Assembly (NCBI GenBank): GCA_033032865.1
Contig: JAWHQI010000040.1
Coordinates: 9,345,001-9,409,000, forward strand
Origin: Dactylorhiza incarnata
Lineage: Eukaryota > Streptophyta > Magnoliopsida > Asparagales > Orchidaceae
Reading direction: 5' to 3'
DNA: 64,000 nt
In this document: positions 45,672 through 56,095 of the stretch, one piece after another
Layout: every line of letters starts with the position of its first letter
Numbering within the stretch: the stretch's first letter is position 1
Translations under genes and position numbers: made by a program
The notes under the pieces: generated by a model
The model's database searches: none
The model's input: the letters and a program-made list of their open reading frames with translations, nothing else
What the model was told of the DNA's origin: nothing

Positions 45672-47009
45672 GACGGTAGTACTTACCACCGGGCGGTAGT
45701 AAATAGAGATTTGCAATTTTGTAAAAAAATAATGTTTTTTGAAATTTTTCGTTTCCGATTTTTATGTATTTTGGTTGAGGAGCACCTAATGCAGGAAAGA
45801 AAACACGGAAATAAGTAAAAAAAAAGTTGTGAATTTTAAATTTTGACCCAAAGAGTTTAGCAAAAGGTTCAAGTGTTTTCCATGATCATGAATGCTCAAA
45901 AAGATGAATTAGTGCCAAATGATAAAATCAATCATGATAAGAGATTTAAAATCAATCATGATGTACTTAGGCATTAGTGAAGCTATGATTAAATATAGGG
46001 CACAATGGAGACAAAGGATCCATATAGCCGACCCCACTATGAGAAACATGATCCAACAAATCAAATATATATGCATGAAATGAATAATCATAAGGAGTGC
46101 ATGCAATAAATATAATATAGGTATGCTCATGACCAAACTACCCCAAATACGCATCAACACAATAGTCTCATACTAAGTGATGGATCGACATGAAGAGCTG
46201 CACTAATGCTGTAGGTTGGGATTTAAGTTCCATATGCATACATAAAAGGCCGCTCAACCTAACATTATTTCCCACAATGCTTCCCAAGGCCCACTAGAAC
46301 CTTTCCCAGTCAAGGACAAAACATGACTTACATGTTAGCACATTTAGTGCACACAACCTTACGCCCTTGTTATTGTGAGACACAACACGTGAATATGACT
46401 ACAAACATACTGATCATTAATCACTATATGACAGACAAACAATAACTTTAATGCATGATGGTTTTTAGGAATATTAGTTATAGTGAAGATAATTATTTTA
46501 AAATCATTTAAGGATTTTTCATACATACTTTCAAAGACATAGATATCATTTTCAAATTAAAACACTCAAATGTTAGCATAACATAACATGACGTTATGAA
46601 TGAAGAACTAACATAGGCATTGAATTGCATATGTACTAAGAGGTGCTGCTAGAACAATGAGTCAAAAGAACAATATGCAATGTTGTGTCATTTATGATCA
46701 AATTCAATTTATGTTATTAGTAAAGAGTTTATATTGCATACATTCAAGATAACGTTCTAATATAATTTTCATATACCTAAAATGGATAAAAGTGATTATT
46801 CTTTTGGTTTGTTTGATATGTACATGATTAATGATAATTCTAGAACCATGAGACAAGATGATTTATGCATGTTTTTACATAATAGGTGTGAAATGAAATA
46901 TTCATGCATTAGTAGTGAAACTCAACATATATGCTCAATATAACACAAAAGTATACAAACTAAAAGCACATTAGAGTTTAGGTGCCAATGGTAACAATAC
47001 CACTTATAA
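45672..47009. other. Element B interior, right part
   Basis: Non-coding. 46085-46400 aligns with 22020-22330 of element A (CTAAGTGATGGAT, GTAGGTTGGG, CGCTCAACCT, TTATTGTGAGACACA). A GACGGTAGTACTTACCACC and GGGCGGTAGT palindrome lies at 45673-45702, the same type as in the LTR family. Confidence 0.6.
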
Positions 47010-47412
47010 TGGTTGGAACATGTGTTCTGCATCTCTCAAGTTTGATAATAACAAATCTCAAACTGCATTTGATCATACATGTTTTGGGTATAGTGTGCAG
47101 GTTTACAGGTGTGGAGTTGAACATAAATTACAATGTTGTGAACTACCGTCGACGCTAGCTCTACCGTCGCGCGATAGCTTAGAATTTAAATTTTGACTAG
47201 ACTAGTCCTCGATCGACCAAACAAGTCTCAATTTGACCAGTCAGCTAGACAAGACTACCACCAGGCGCTAATACCTAACGCGTGCGCTAGCCGTCGACTA
47301 GAAGAATGATTCATCTTGAAGACTGAAGCCGAATTGAAGAGAATCATCTTGATGCATGCTACCACTGAAGCTAGCCCTAACGTCAAGCGTTAGCACAATC
47401 TATTAGAAAGCA

Positions 47413-47553
47413 GGATCGACTGGATTCAACAAAACTGGATTCAACTAGACTGGATTCCACTAGACTGGATTCCACTAGACGGGATTCAACTAGACTGGAT
47501 TCGACTAGATTGGATTCGACAAGACTGGATTCGACTAAACTGGATTCAGCAAG
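47413..47553 (+). repeat. 15-bp tandem repeat (ACTGGATTCAACTAG), nine units
   Basis: Nine near-identical units lie in the LTR just left of the solo-LTR insertion. Variants swap CAAC, CCAC and CGAC in the middle. Confidence 0.88.
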
Positions 47554-47564
47554 AAGTGGATAAA

Positions 47565-48558
47565 TGTTGGAGTTACCATTGTGATCTAGAAGTGGTCAAA
47601 CATGTAATGTCACTGCCAACGCGATATGAGCCTGCAGGGTCGCACATAAGAGCATGTGGAGAAGTTGGAAGATTGACTATGTTGGTAAAGGTTACCAATC
47701 ACCATATAGAATGGGGGAAGTCCAGCAAGTGTTGCTGTCTGAATTCGTCGGGTTTACACGGATAGAATTCGTCGGATTCGTCGGGATTCGTCGGATTGTT
47801 CCGTGGAATCTCGACGAATTGTTACAGAGATCCTTAACTCGGCAAATGTTGCCGTCTGACATGATTCGTCGGATTCATCGGGATTCGTCGGATTGTTCCG
47901 TGGAATCTCGACGAATTGTCACAGAGGGCATTAACTCGGCAAATGTTGCCGTCTGGTGTGATTCATCGGAATTCGTCGGATTGTCCCGTGAAAACTCGAC
48001 GAATGCTGTTCCGTGGAATCCCGACGAATTGTAACAGAAGCCCCTATTTTGCTGTGTGGTCTACGGATAGCGATTCTTCTAGAAGCTGTTTATCCTTTGG
48101 GTATAAATAGGACTTCTTTTAGGGTTCTCATAACTTACGAAATAGAAGCCGACGGAAGGAGTTCCGCTCTCGCTCGAACCCTAGACGGAAGGAGTTCCGC
48201 CGTTCTGAATCGCCTCCGCCGACTTCCTCTCCGACGATTGTCGCCGGTGTTGTTCTTCCTGAAGCGGATCTAGCAATTCGTGGAAGCGCAAGGTGTAGTC
48301 TTCTTCTCCCGACTCGTGTGGACTGCTGTAGATACGTAGACATTATTCTACGTGAGAACTCTTGCAAAGCCGACGAAGGCAATCTTCTTCTTGGAGCATC
48401 TAGGTTGGATTTGATCCAATCCCGCCAAGGTAATTTCAAACCTAGCATTTTGATTAACTTCTTGATTCAATATTCATGGTCGATCCGAATCTTTTGGGTT
48501 GTTTCTCTTCATTTCCGCTGCGCCTACATTTGATGTATGGTTCTAGAAAAACCCAACA
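47565..48558 (+). mobile_element. Solo LTR, 994 bp, TSD ATAAA
   Basis: The ends are TGTTGGAGTTACC and AAACCCAACA, flanked by ATAAA at 47560-47564 and 48559-48563. No internal region is present, so two LTRs have recombined. The U3 part (47740-48030) holds GATTCGTCGGATT and TCGACGAATTG repeats in three to four sets. The TATA box on the plus strand sets its orientation. Confidence 0.88.
48102..48110 (+). promoter_or_regulatory. TATA box of the solo LTR
   Basis: TATAAATAG lies after the palindromic cluster and before a GC-rich leader, as in a U3/R boundary. Confidence 0.65.
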
Positions 48559-48957
48559 ATAAATTGCCTAGGCGACTACCGTTGCACGCTAGTTCTATCG
48601 TGCCGCGCTATCTTGCATCAACGTCATCAATTAATGTGCTTAATGCGGGAAAGTGTCAACGGACAGAGAAGGAAAGATCACTACTGCTCCATTGTAGTAC
48701 CTACTACCTCACTGTAACAGAGGCCTGCAAGGAAAGGATTGCCACCTTCCGTTTCTGTTGAAGACTAGCTTCGCAAGATGCCAAAATAAGAGGGACTATC
48801 ACGTCGCGCTAGCACTACCGCTCCGCGCTAACAGATGACTTCAAAGGAATGCTCTTCCACCTTCCTTTCATGGAGCACGACGGCGGGACGAAGACGCGTA
48901 CACAGAGCCTACCACCGCATGGTAACCTACCGCTGGCGGTAGCTTAATGAAAGTCTG

Positions 48958-48965
48958 TATAAAAG
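48958..48965 (+). promoter_or_regulatory. TATA box of the 47.0-49.8 kb LTR
   Basis: TATAAAAG follows the GCGGTAGCTTAATGAAAG stretch and a cluster of ACCGC palindromes. Confidence 0.5.
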
Positions 48966-49774
48966 CGTTTCACTTTCTCTTGAGTTAGTCTCCTCTGCAT
49001 CGAGGACCCACCGACTTGAGAAAGAGAAAAGAGAACTTTCACCCTGCCATTCGAGAATGAAGATCTCCAAAGAACGTATTCCAGAACAACCATCCGAAGA
49101 TGATCGTGTGCCAGAGGAATGATAATCAGAAGCATCAATCGTTCATCATTCTATAGAGGATAATCTTCTTTGAGGGAGCATAAGTTCTAACCTTCTACAT
49201 ATATATTTGTATTCTCATATTTTCTCTTTTGTTTGTGTAGCGTAAAATTGATCGGGGAGGTCGTCAGAATCTGGGGAGGATTCTGTGAGAAATTGTCCTG
49301 GGAGGATGTCTAGATCTGGTAGATCTAGTATGCTCGAAGACCTACTGGGGAGAAAGGGAGAAAGCTGGCTCGAAGACCTTTCGGGGGGAGGGGAGGAAAG
49401 GAGAGAGCCAACCGGTCCTCAGGGGGAGGGTCGGTATAAAAACCACCAGAGAGTGTAATTCATCACCTCCAATCTCCGACATCATGGAGATCGAGTTTTG
49501 AACTTGTAAACATTGTTTTATTATTCAATGAAATCAAATATTATGTTTCTCATTTACAATTGCATCTGTGTCTGAAGTATTCATTGCGCGTGTGTGCTGA
49601 AAAGATAATTTGTATTTGAAAAATACAGTTTCTGTTGATACCATCGGCGGTAGGCTTAACGCCTCGCGCTAGCGTCCAGAAAGCATGTTTTCTCCGCAGG
49701 AAGTCTTAAATCTCCAGTGGGTGTTTAAAAAACCTTATTCATCCCCTTTAAGGTTGGCCACCAGATCCAACAAG

Positions 49775-49831
49775 TGGTATCAGAGCTAGGTTACTTCATA
49801 AGAGAGTAAAATCCTGAAGTAAAATGACCAA
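49775..49831 (+). pseudogene. Primer-binding site and first codons of gag, cut by CACTA element
   Basis: TGGTATCAGAGC starts two bases after the LTR. The gag ATG is at 49824; only two to three codons (MTN) remain before the CACTA terminus. The spacing matches element A, where gag also starts about 35-40 bases after the primer site. Confidence 0.75.
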
Positions 49832-49844
49832 CACTACTAGAAAT

Positions 49845-50350
49845 TTGACTTTTAGTGGCGAAAAATGTTGTCACTAAATATTGAATTTTGGTCACTAAAG
49901 ATATTTAGTGACCAAATTTTGTCCTTCACAAAGTGGCCGCGGTAGCCCCGCCACTAAATGGATTTAGTGATCAAAAAAATTCGTCACTAAAGGTTCATAT
50001 TCAATGACCAAATTAATGTGGTCACTAAAAGATTTTTTGTGACCAAATTAATTTGGTCACTAAACATTCATGTAGTGACAAAGCATGTACAGTCACTAAA
50101 TGTCATTAGTGACCAAACCACATTCGTCACTAAATATTCACATTTAGTGATCACATTAATTTGATCACCAAAAAGGATTTTCCGTGACTAAATTAATTCA
50201 GTCACCAAATTTGAGTTTCAGTGGCCAAATTAATTCGGTCACTAAAAGCATAACTTTTAGTGACCAAACTAATTCAGCCACTAATAAATGTATTTTAAGT
50301 GACAAAATTTGGTCACTAAAGGGACGACACAATAGTAATAATTTTGTCAC
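49845..50350. repeat. CACTA subterminal repeats (TTTAGTGACCAAA / GGTCACTAAA)
   Basis: More than fifteen copies of TTAGTGACCAAA or its complement occur in both orientations, often as inverted pairs (for example 49893-49920). Such repeats bind the transposase in CACTA elements. Confidence 0.88.
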
Positions 50351-50574
50351 TAAATTTTATTCAACTTCTTACAAAGTATTAAAATTATTTCATTTATATT
50401 CACTATAATTCACTTTTAATTAGACATCCAAACACAATAATAAATAAGATACTCAATTGCAACAACAAAAAATGTTCAACATAAATTATTTTATTAATAT
50501 AGAAAAAGAGGGTGGGAGATAGCCCAAACCTCTCAACACAAAGTAATAGTGTTTCCATCTCTCATTAAACTGAA

Positions 50575-50852
50575 ATACATGAAAAAATATGCAAGCATGC
50601 CTTCTAGTTTGGGGTCCTTATTTTTCCATCATCAAGTGTAGACTTCAGAACAGCTTTACCCTTTCCTTTAGAAGAGTAGAGTTTCCATTTCCCTCTGATG
50701 ATTCCTTTTTTGATGTACTCCATATATTTGCAGACGAAGTAGATCTAGTAGTAGGCCGAGGACCAAGAGCTGATGTGCCTAATAATGAAGTATTGCCCCC
50801 AATACCTGGAGCGCTACCATCTAGAGTTCCTACGAACAAGATGAACAGGACC
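50575..50852 (-). pseudogene. Captured exon fragment similar to UPL3-type HECT E3 ubiquitin ligase
   Basis: On the minus strand an acceptor-like TTATCCACCTATTTCAG (AG at 50854-50853) is followed by a Ser/Thr-rich frame with TTRSTSSANIW and SKKESSEGN. After a one-base change the other frames read KGKGKAVLK and then GPQTR. The order RS..S(V/A)NI, KKE, KGKGKAVLK, GPQTR is that of the linker between the armadillo part and the HECT part of plant UPL3/UPL4, as I remember the family. Two frameshifts make it non-functional. In the host, UPL3 ubiquitinates transcription factors. Identification rests on motifs only. Confidence 0.6.
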
Positions 50853-51295
50853 CTGAAATAGGTGGATAAAAATATTAAAAAGTAAAGTAGTGAGATAGAG
50901 AAGAATTTGCCATTATAACATGAATTGGCAATATATTTTCCTGACATCAACAAACATTTGCACAATCGAGACTAGTGTCCTATGTGATTTGGCTGTAAGG
51001 GTGGTTAATGTCCATGCAACATTCATGGGAAAGCACACATTAAGATGTACAAGCACACATTAATATTTATGATTCAAAGAGACTAATTATATTCATCTTG
51101 AGTGCAATCACTTTTATCTAAAGGAGACCTTGGCACTCATTATTACCTCTCATGCAATACTAGCTAACAACTAGATGATTTGAATCAGAACTTATAAACA
51201 AAAGGTTTCAATATTCTTGAATGAACTAGGAAGTATTAATTGAGAATTAAACATGAAGTTATTCAATAAATTAGTATCAAGTTTATAGAATGGGA

Positions 51296-51455
51296 GAACA
51301 CAAACATTTGGTGGGGGCAGCGACATTCGGTGGGGGCGGTGACTTTCGGCGTGGGCGGCGGCACTCGGTGTGGGCCGCGACACTCGGCGGGGACGGTGAC
51401 ACTCGGCGGGGACCGCAACACTCGACGGAGGCGGCTAAACTCGGCGGGGGCAGCG
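51296..51455 (+). repeat. GC-rich 18-bp minisatellite (GACACTCGGCGGGGACG)
   Basis: About nine units of 18 bp (GGGGGCGGTGACTTTCGG, GGGACGGTGACACTCGGC and variants). The 18-bp period leaves long open frames on both strands, which I regard as artefacts. Confidence 0.85.
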
Positions 51456-51467
51456 CTTGTCCAAGAA

Positions 51468-51593
51468 TTGTATTCATCTTCAAGACAACATGGTTTAAAA
51501 TCAGTGGCGAATATATATGTATATAATTCAAACAACAATGGCATGGATCAGAACCTTCGGATCCATCCTTCTGTTTCTTGAAGATGAATACAA
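51468..51593. repeat. 18-bp perfect inverted repeat with 90-base spacer
   Basis: TTGTATTCATCTTCAAGA at 51468-51485 is complementary to TCTTGAAGATGAATACAA at 51576-51593. The arms would form a long hairpin or mark ends of a small inserted segment. Spacer contents are unremarkable. Confidence 0.8.
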
Positions 51594-52291
51594 TCTTGCT
51601 TTTGTTTTTGGGAGATCCCAAAAAATTTACATTCATTGTCCAAGAATGTATAGGGAAGCAGAATACCCAAAAAATTGGCAAAATCAGGCATTGGCCGGAG
51701 GTTTTGATTCCAAACGGCGGCGGGATGCGGCGAAAGGCTGCGACAAAAGGCTGCGGTGCGGGCGTATAAACGTGAATTTATAAGAATGAGATCCTAAGGT
51801 TCTTATTAAAAGTATGATAAGAGCGAAAAAATTGGTATGTTGCTTTATATAATAAAGATAAAGATATATGGTCATTTACTGGGACCTCCCCTATATGTTT
51901 GCAAAATTATAGGTTGTACTCTGAATGCACCCTTTGATTGAGATCTACTTATTAGATTTAAATCTAATAAGTGGATAAGATAATCATTAGATAGAAATCT
52001 TGTCATTGATTTAAAATCTAATCATTGGATGAAAATATAACCATAGGTTGAAATCTAGCTTATATATCATTAGATCTGCACCTCTAATTTGGAGGCTGGT
52101 TGCCCGGGTAGAGGCAAGGTTAACTAGTGCTGCAATATGATGATTAGATTAAAAAATAGTCTTTAGATATTTAGATCATTTAGATGAATTTCCAGTCTTA
52201 GTCCAAATTTGAAGTTATGTAATTGAAGTTCACCAACATGCAAAATAGAAGGCAAGCATATAAGATATAAAAGCAGTTTTCATGAACTTAC

Positions 52292-52427
52292 CCAGGTAAC
52301 AATATTGTGGCAGTTGGCACCCAATGGTTCATTTGATATCGGTTCTTGACCCGAAATGAGTTCAAGAAGTATGATACAAAAGCTATAGATGTCGCTCTTC
52401 TCTGTCAGCTGCTATGAGGTGTAGTAT
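52292..52427 (-). pseudogene. Captured exon of an LRR receptor-like kinase
   Basis: On the minus strand the exon reads YYTS, a TAG, then QLTEKSDIYSFCIILLELI, SGQEP and NIVTW, directly followed by GTAAGT. The motif is kinase subdomain IX-X (L-T-E-K-S-D-V-Y-S-F-G-V-V-L-L-E-L) of plant LRR receptor kinases; the usual F-G is F-C here. An acceptor-like ATCAACAG precedes it. One stop (TAG at 52414-52412) sits where such kinases have Gln. Intron signals on both sides show a genomic, not cDNA, origin. Confidence 0.82.
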
Positions 52428-52874
52428 CTGTTGATAAAATTGGTAAATATTTGCAGCAACAGCAGTATCTATATGCATCAAGGAAAAAAAGGAGACGAAT
52501 TTTTATACATGATATCTATGGTCAGAAGACTCCATTTTTTTTCTATTTTCTACAATTGAGATCTTACTCCGGATCTAAATATCCAACCGTCCCTCGAACA
52601 ATGGTCGACACGTGGGATCCATCTGTTAACAAAATCTGGTTTTACTTTGTTAATTGAATGATTTTAGGTATGCAGAGAAGCACAGGAATTAGGCAAAAAT
52701 GGGAAGATACCATTTCATTAATCAGAAGATACATACTTATAGCCAAAGCAAAAACAGAATATTAAAGGGGGATACCGTTGGAAGTTTACAGCATCATTTA
52801 AGCAAATATTAATTACCGCGTCTAATACATTTTCAATGCAATTTAATTAAGTACTGGATCAATTCTCAAGGCTG
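52428..52874. other. Unassigned stretch between CACTA fragment and Copia-5
   Basis: No gene. It contains an AT-rich part and an AAAGGGGGATACCG purine tract at 52765 on the plus strand. Copia-5's 3' LTR is expected here but could not be recognised. Confidence 0.4.
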
Positions 52875-54867
52875 TTATGCGATGGTGCCTTTAAGACAAT
52901 TGGGGCTGATTTTGTCTTTCACCCCCTCTAAATCTGCATCATCCTTGACACCGAGCATTTCCCTGAGCTCCATGAAGCGGGTTCTGTGCAGTGGCTTCGT
53001 CAATATATCAGCTCTCTGGGCTCAGATGGGCAGAACTCCAGCTCTATTTGGTTCTTCTCCACTGCTTCTCTGATAAAGTGAAACCTAATATCAATATGCT
53101 TGCTTCGGGCATGATACACTGGGTTCTTTGCCAAAGCTAAGGCTGATGTGTTGTCGCACAGAAGCTTTACTGCATCGTCGCCTTTTTCTTCTTGTTCGCT
53201 TTTGCTTAAACTCTTTATCAACCTTTGTAGCCAGATGGCCTCGCAGGGTGCTGTGTTGAGAGCCATGAACTCTGCTTCAGTTGTTGAAAGCGCCACGATA
53301 TGTTGTTTTCTTGAGCTCCAGGATATTGGACTGGATCCCAGGAAAAATACGTACCCACTGGTACTCTTTCGATCATCGAGGTTTTCGGCCTAATCCGAGT
53401 CAGTGTAGCCGATCAATTTAGCATTCTTCTCTTGTTTGTACAGAATTCCGTAGCCCTTTGTTCCCTGCAAATAACGAAGGATCCTTTTTGCAGCACAAAA
53501 GTGAATTTTAGAGGGCTTACTCACGAACCTGGCAAGGATGTTGACGGCGTTCTCAATATCAGGCTTGGAATTTGTGAGATAGATAAGTCAGCCGATAAGG
53601 CTCAGATATTCTTCAACGTCTGCCCCTTCTTCATCGTCTTTCTTTGCAGTGAACTTGTCAGATGCTGACATTGGTGTTGCAGTTGGGTTACAGTCTTCCA
53701 TACTAAATTTCTTCAGCAGCGATCGGGAGTAGAGTTCCTGTGTGACAAAAATTCCTTCTGGCAAGTGCTTGATTTGGAATCCTAGAGTGAATTTTAGGCT
53801 TCCAAGATCTGTCATCTCATACTTCTCTTTCATCTTTTCTCTGAATCCTTTAATCAGTTCTTGATTAGTTCCAGTTACAATAACATCATCTACATAAAGA
53901 CTTACATAGATGTTTCCCGATCTTGAAGTTTTTAGGTAGCGTGTTGGCTCATTTGGACAGTGAGTGAATTCTTCAGATATGAGAAACAAATCAATATTCT
54001 GATGCCAAGCGCGTGGGGCTTGTTTGAGCCCATAGAGGGCTTTGTGCAACTTTTGACTTTGCTTTTACTACCTTCAATTTCGAATCAAGGAGGTTGACAA
54101 ACATAAACTTCTTCTATTAGTATGTCATTCAAAAATGCAGATTTTACGTCGAGGAGGTAAATTGGGAGTTGATTTTGGGAGGCAACTGCGAGAAGAAGTC
54201 GAATGGTTGTCAATCGGGCTACTGGAGCAAATGTTTCATGGTAATCTGCTCCAGGTTTCTGGGAGAAGCCCCTAGCTACATGTCGTGCCTTCAGTTTGTG
54301 TAAGCTGTCATCCTCATTTTGTTTTACCTTGAATACCCATTTAAAGCCAACTATGGTTTTGTTTGGAGGTGGATCAACAAGAGACCAGGTCTCATTCTTT
54401 TCTATTGTTGTAAGTTCTTCCTTCATTGCTTCTCTCCAACCTTCTTCAGTTGCTGCTTCTTGGTAGCTGAATGGTGTTGAGATAAAAAGGGTTGATTCAG
54501 TGGCTTGATAGATATCTTGAAGAGATCTTATCTTAATGGGTGATGATGATTCAGTGCCATACTCTTCTTGAGGAGGTGATGGAGGAGTATCACTACAATG
54601 GCTGGGGCTTGGTGAAACATCAAGCTCAACCGGTAGTGATGGAGATAGGTCCCTTTGGACAGAATCTGATGCCCAATCCCAAGATTTTGATTCATGAAAT
54701 GTAACATCTCTGGACACCAGAATTTTATTATTTTGAGGTTTCAAAAGTTTATATCCTTTGCTCTCATTGCTGTAGCGAAGTAGCACACATTTTTTCTCCA
54801 CTACTAACTAATTTGTCTCTTCCTTCTTTGTTTGAATGAGCAAAGTCAATGCAGCCAAATACTCTAA
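52875..54867 (-). pseudogene. pol: Copia-5 reverse transcriptase-RNase H and integrase C-terminus
   Basis: From the right: integrase end (VFGCIDFAHSNKEGRDKLV and VLLRYSNESKGYKL), Pro/Ser-rich hinge, RT ([37 protein letters not shown]). A shift near 54060 is followed by [12 protein letters not shown] and an intact VSLYVDDVIVTG. RNase H has STTEAEFMALNTA and DNTSALALAKNP. After a shift near 53000 come RADILTKPLH and a C-terminal tail to the TAA at 52877. Further shifts occur near 53590 and 53300-53400. Confidence 0.87.
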
Positions 54868-56095
54868 GGGTCTGTTCGGCGCGCGGGAATTGGCTTTCTG
54901 GAATTGGCTTTGGGTTCCAGAAAACCAATTCTCTTGTTCGGCGCGCTATATTTCGGCGGGTATTGGCTTTGTAATCAAAGCCCATGGATATTCTCGTTAG
55001 CCTAAAATACAAAATCCGAAAACTTACCTCGTCACATCGGTTTTGCTCGATATTGCTCCAAACGGCCTCGCCCCGACAATTTTCGCGACTGCCGCTCCCT
55101 CCCGCTCATGCCTCTTCTCCCTCCAGCCTTGCACACGCCACTTCTCCTCCCTCACCTGAGACTTGTGGAGTAGAGCGGAGGAAGTTTGAGATGACGTCGG
55201 GGTTCAGTTGGAGATGGCGGAGGAAGTTTGAGATGATTTGAACTTCGCCGGATGTGGCTCCGACTCAGTCAATTTATTAACGCCGGTGACAGCGGAGGAA
55301 GTTTGATCGAGGTCACTGTTGACTTTCATAATATCTTCATCAGACGATTCTTGGCCTATTTCCTCTCTACTGGTTTCAGCGCTCATCCTTCATCCGCTCC
55401 CTTGGCCGATTTCCTCTCTTCTGGTAACCTTCTTCGCTATTTTGCCTCCATTCGAGTAGATGTCTACTTTGCTTCTTTGATTTCATATTGAAAGATCATT
55501 CCTGTTTTTGGATTCATTTTTTTGCTTGCTCGATTTCAGATCTGCACGAAGTAGTTATGATTAATACATAGGAAACTTAAAATCTAGACTCCATTCGCGT
55601 AGTCTCCATAGTAATTATGATTTTTCTTATTTGCTTGCTGGATTTCAGATCTCCATTTGAGTAGTCTCCATAGGAAAGTTAAAATCATAGTGCAAAATTC
55701 ATTAGCTGTCAAGAATATATTCTATATTGATTGAAATCCAAAATGCAAAATTATTCATATTAAAAGTTAGTATCAGCTGTCCTGTTGCAGAGTAAGTAGT
55801 TAAATCCATCAATAAAGTTTGTAGATTAAAGATAGCATAGGAGAAAATATTGTTGATCTTTTCTGTTTGAATGATTAGCTTTGAAGAATCTAAGAACATG
55901 ATCTGCAGTAAGTTTGAATGATTAGCTTTGAAGAATTTTAAGAATATACTGTAATGGGAGTGCAACATGTAAAGGAGGTTCCAATCAGGACAATGCTTAC
56001 TTAATGGTTAAATTTTAAAAAATATAAATTCTAAAATTTTCAATTCCAGAAAGCCAATTCCTTTGTGCATCCGAACAGGTTTTAGGTATCAATTA

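Larger units (their letters stand above)
32539..47009 (-). mobile_element. Element B: relative of element A, 5' end lost, host of nested insertions
   Basis: The 3' LTR, a multiple polypurine region and a non-coding interior resemble element A. The interior is split by Copia-3 (35999-43003), a Tourist-like element (43138-44674) and a hAT MITE (45000-45663). It ends at the plus-strand LTR at 47010. No gag or 5' LTR of its own is present. Confidence 0.7.
47010..49772 (+). repeat. Plus-strand LTR of an A/B-type element, 2763 bp including a solo LTR
   Basis: It begins TGGTTGGAACATG and ends GATCCAACA, followed by a primer site. Without the nested solo LTR and its duplication it is about 1764 bp. 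Palindromes with ACCGC/GCGGT and GCGCTA cores are scattered through it (47150, 47390, 48810, 48912-48942, 49640-49670). It stands head-to-head with element B. Confidence 0.82.
49832..52800. mobile_element. CACTA (En/Spm-type) transposon, one end, with captured host exons
   Basis: The terminus CACTACTAGAAATT is typical of plant CACTA elements and stands in the middle of a gag start, so the insertion is clear. The following 500 bases are subterminal repeats. I did not find the inverted other end (CTAGTAGTG) before the copia element at 52875, so the right limit is uncertain. No transposase motif is visible. Two fragments of host genes lie inside in the same direction. Confidence 0.75.

Noticed and set aside
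47654..48034. 126-codon frame in the solo LTR
   Set aside because: It follows the GATTCGTCGGATT repeats in the U3 region before the TATA box; no family feature.
7473..49786. TGGTATCAGAG sites as tRNA-Met genes
   Set aside because: Only 11-12 bases match the tRNA 3' end and each lies beside an LTR, as primer sites do; no tRNA body is present.
51283..51681. Pro-rich 132-codon frame over the 18-bp minisatellite
   Set aside because: Open on both strands because of the 18-bp period; the sequence is repeat-derived.
54984..55491. Short frames in the Harbinger element as a transposase
   Set aside because: No DDE or Myb-like motif; low-complexity Ser/Pro content and stops within short distance.
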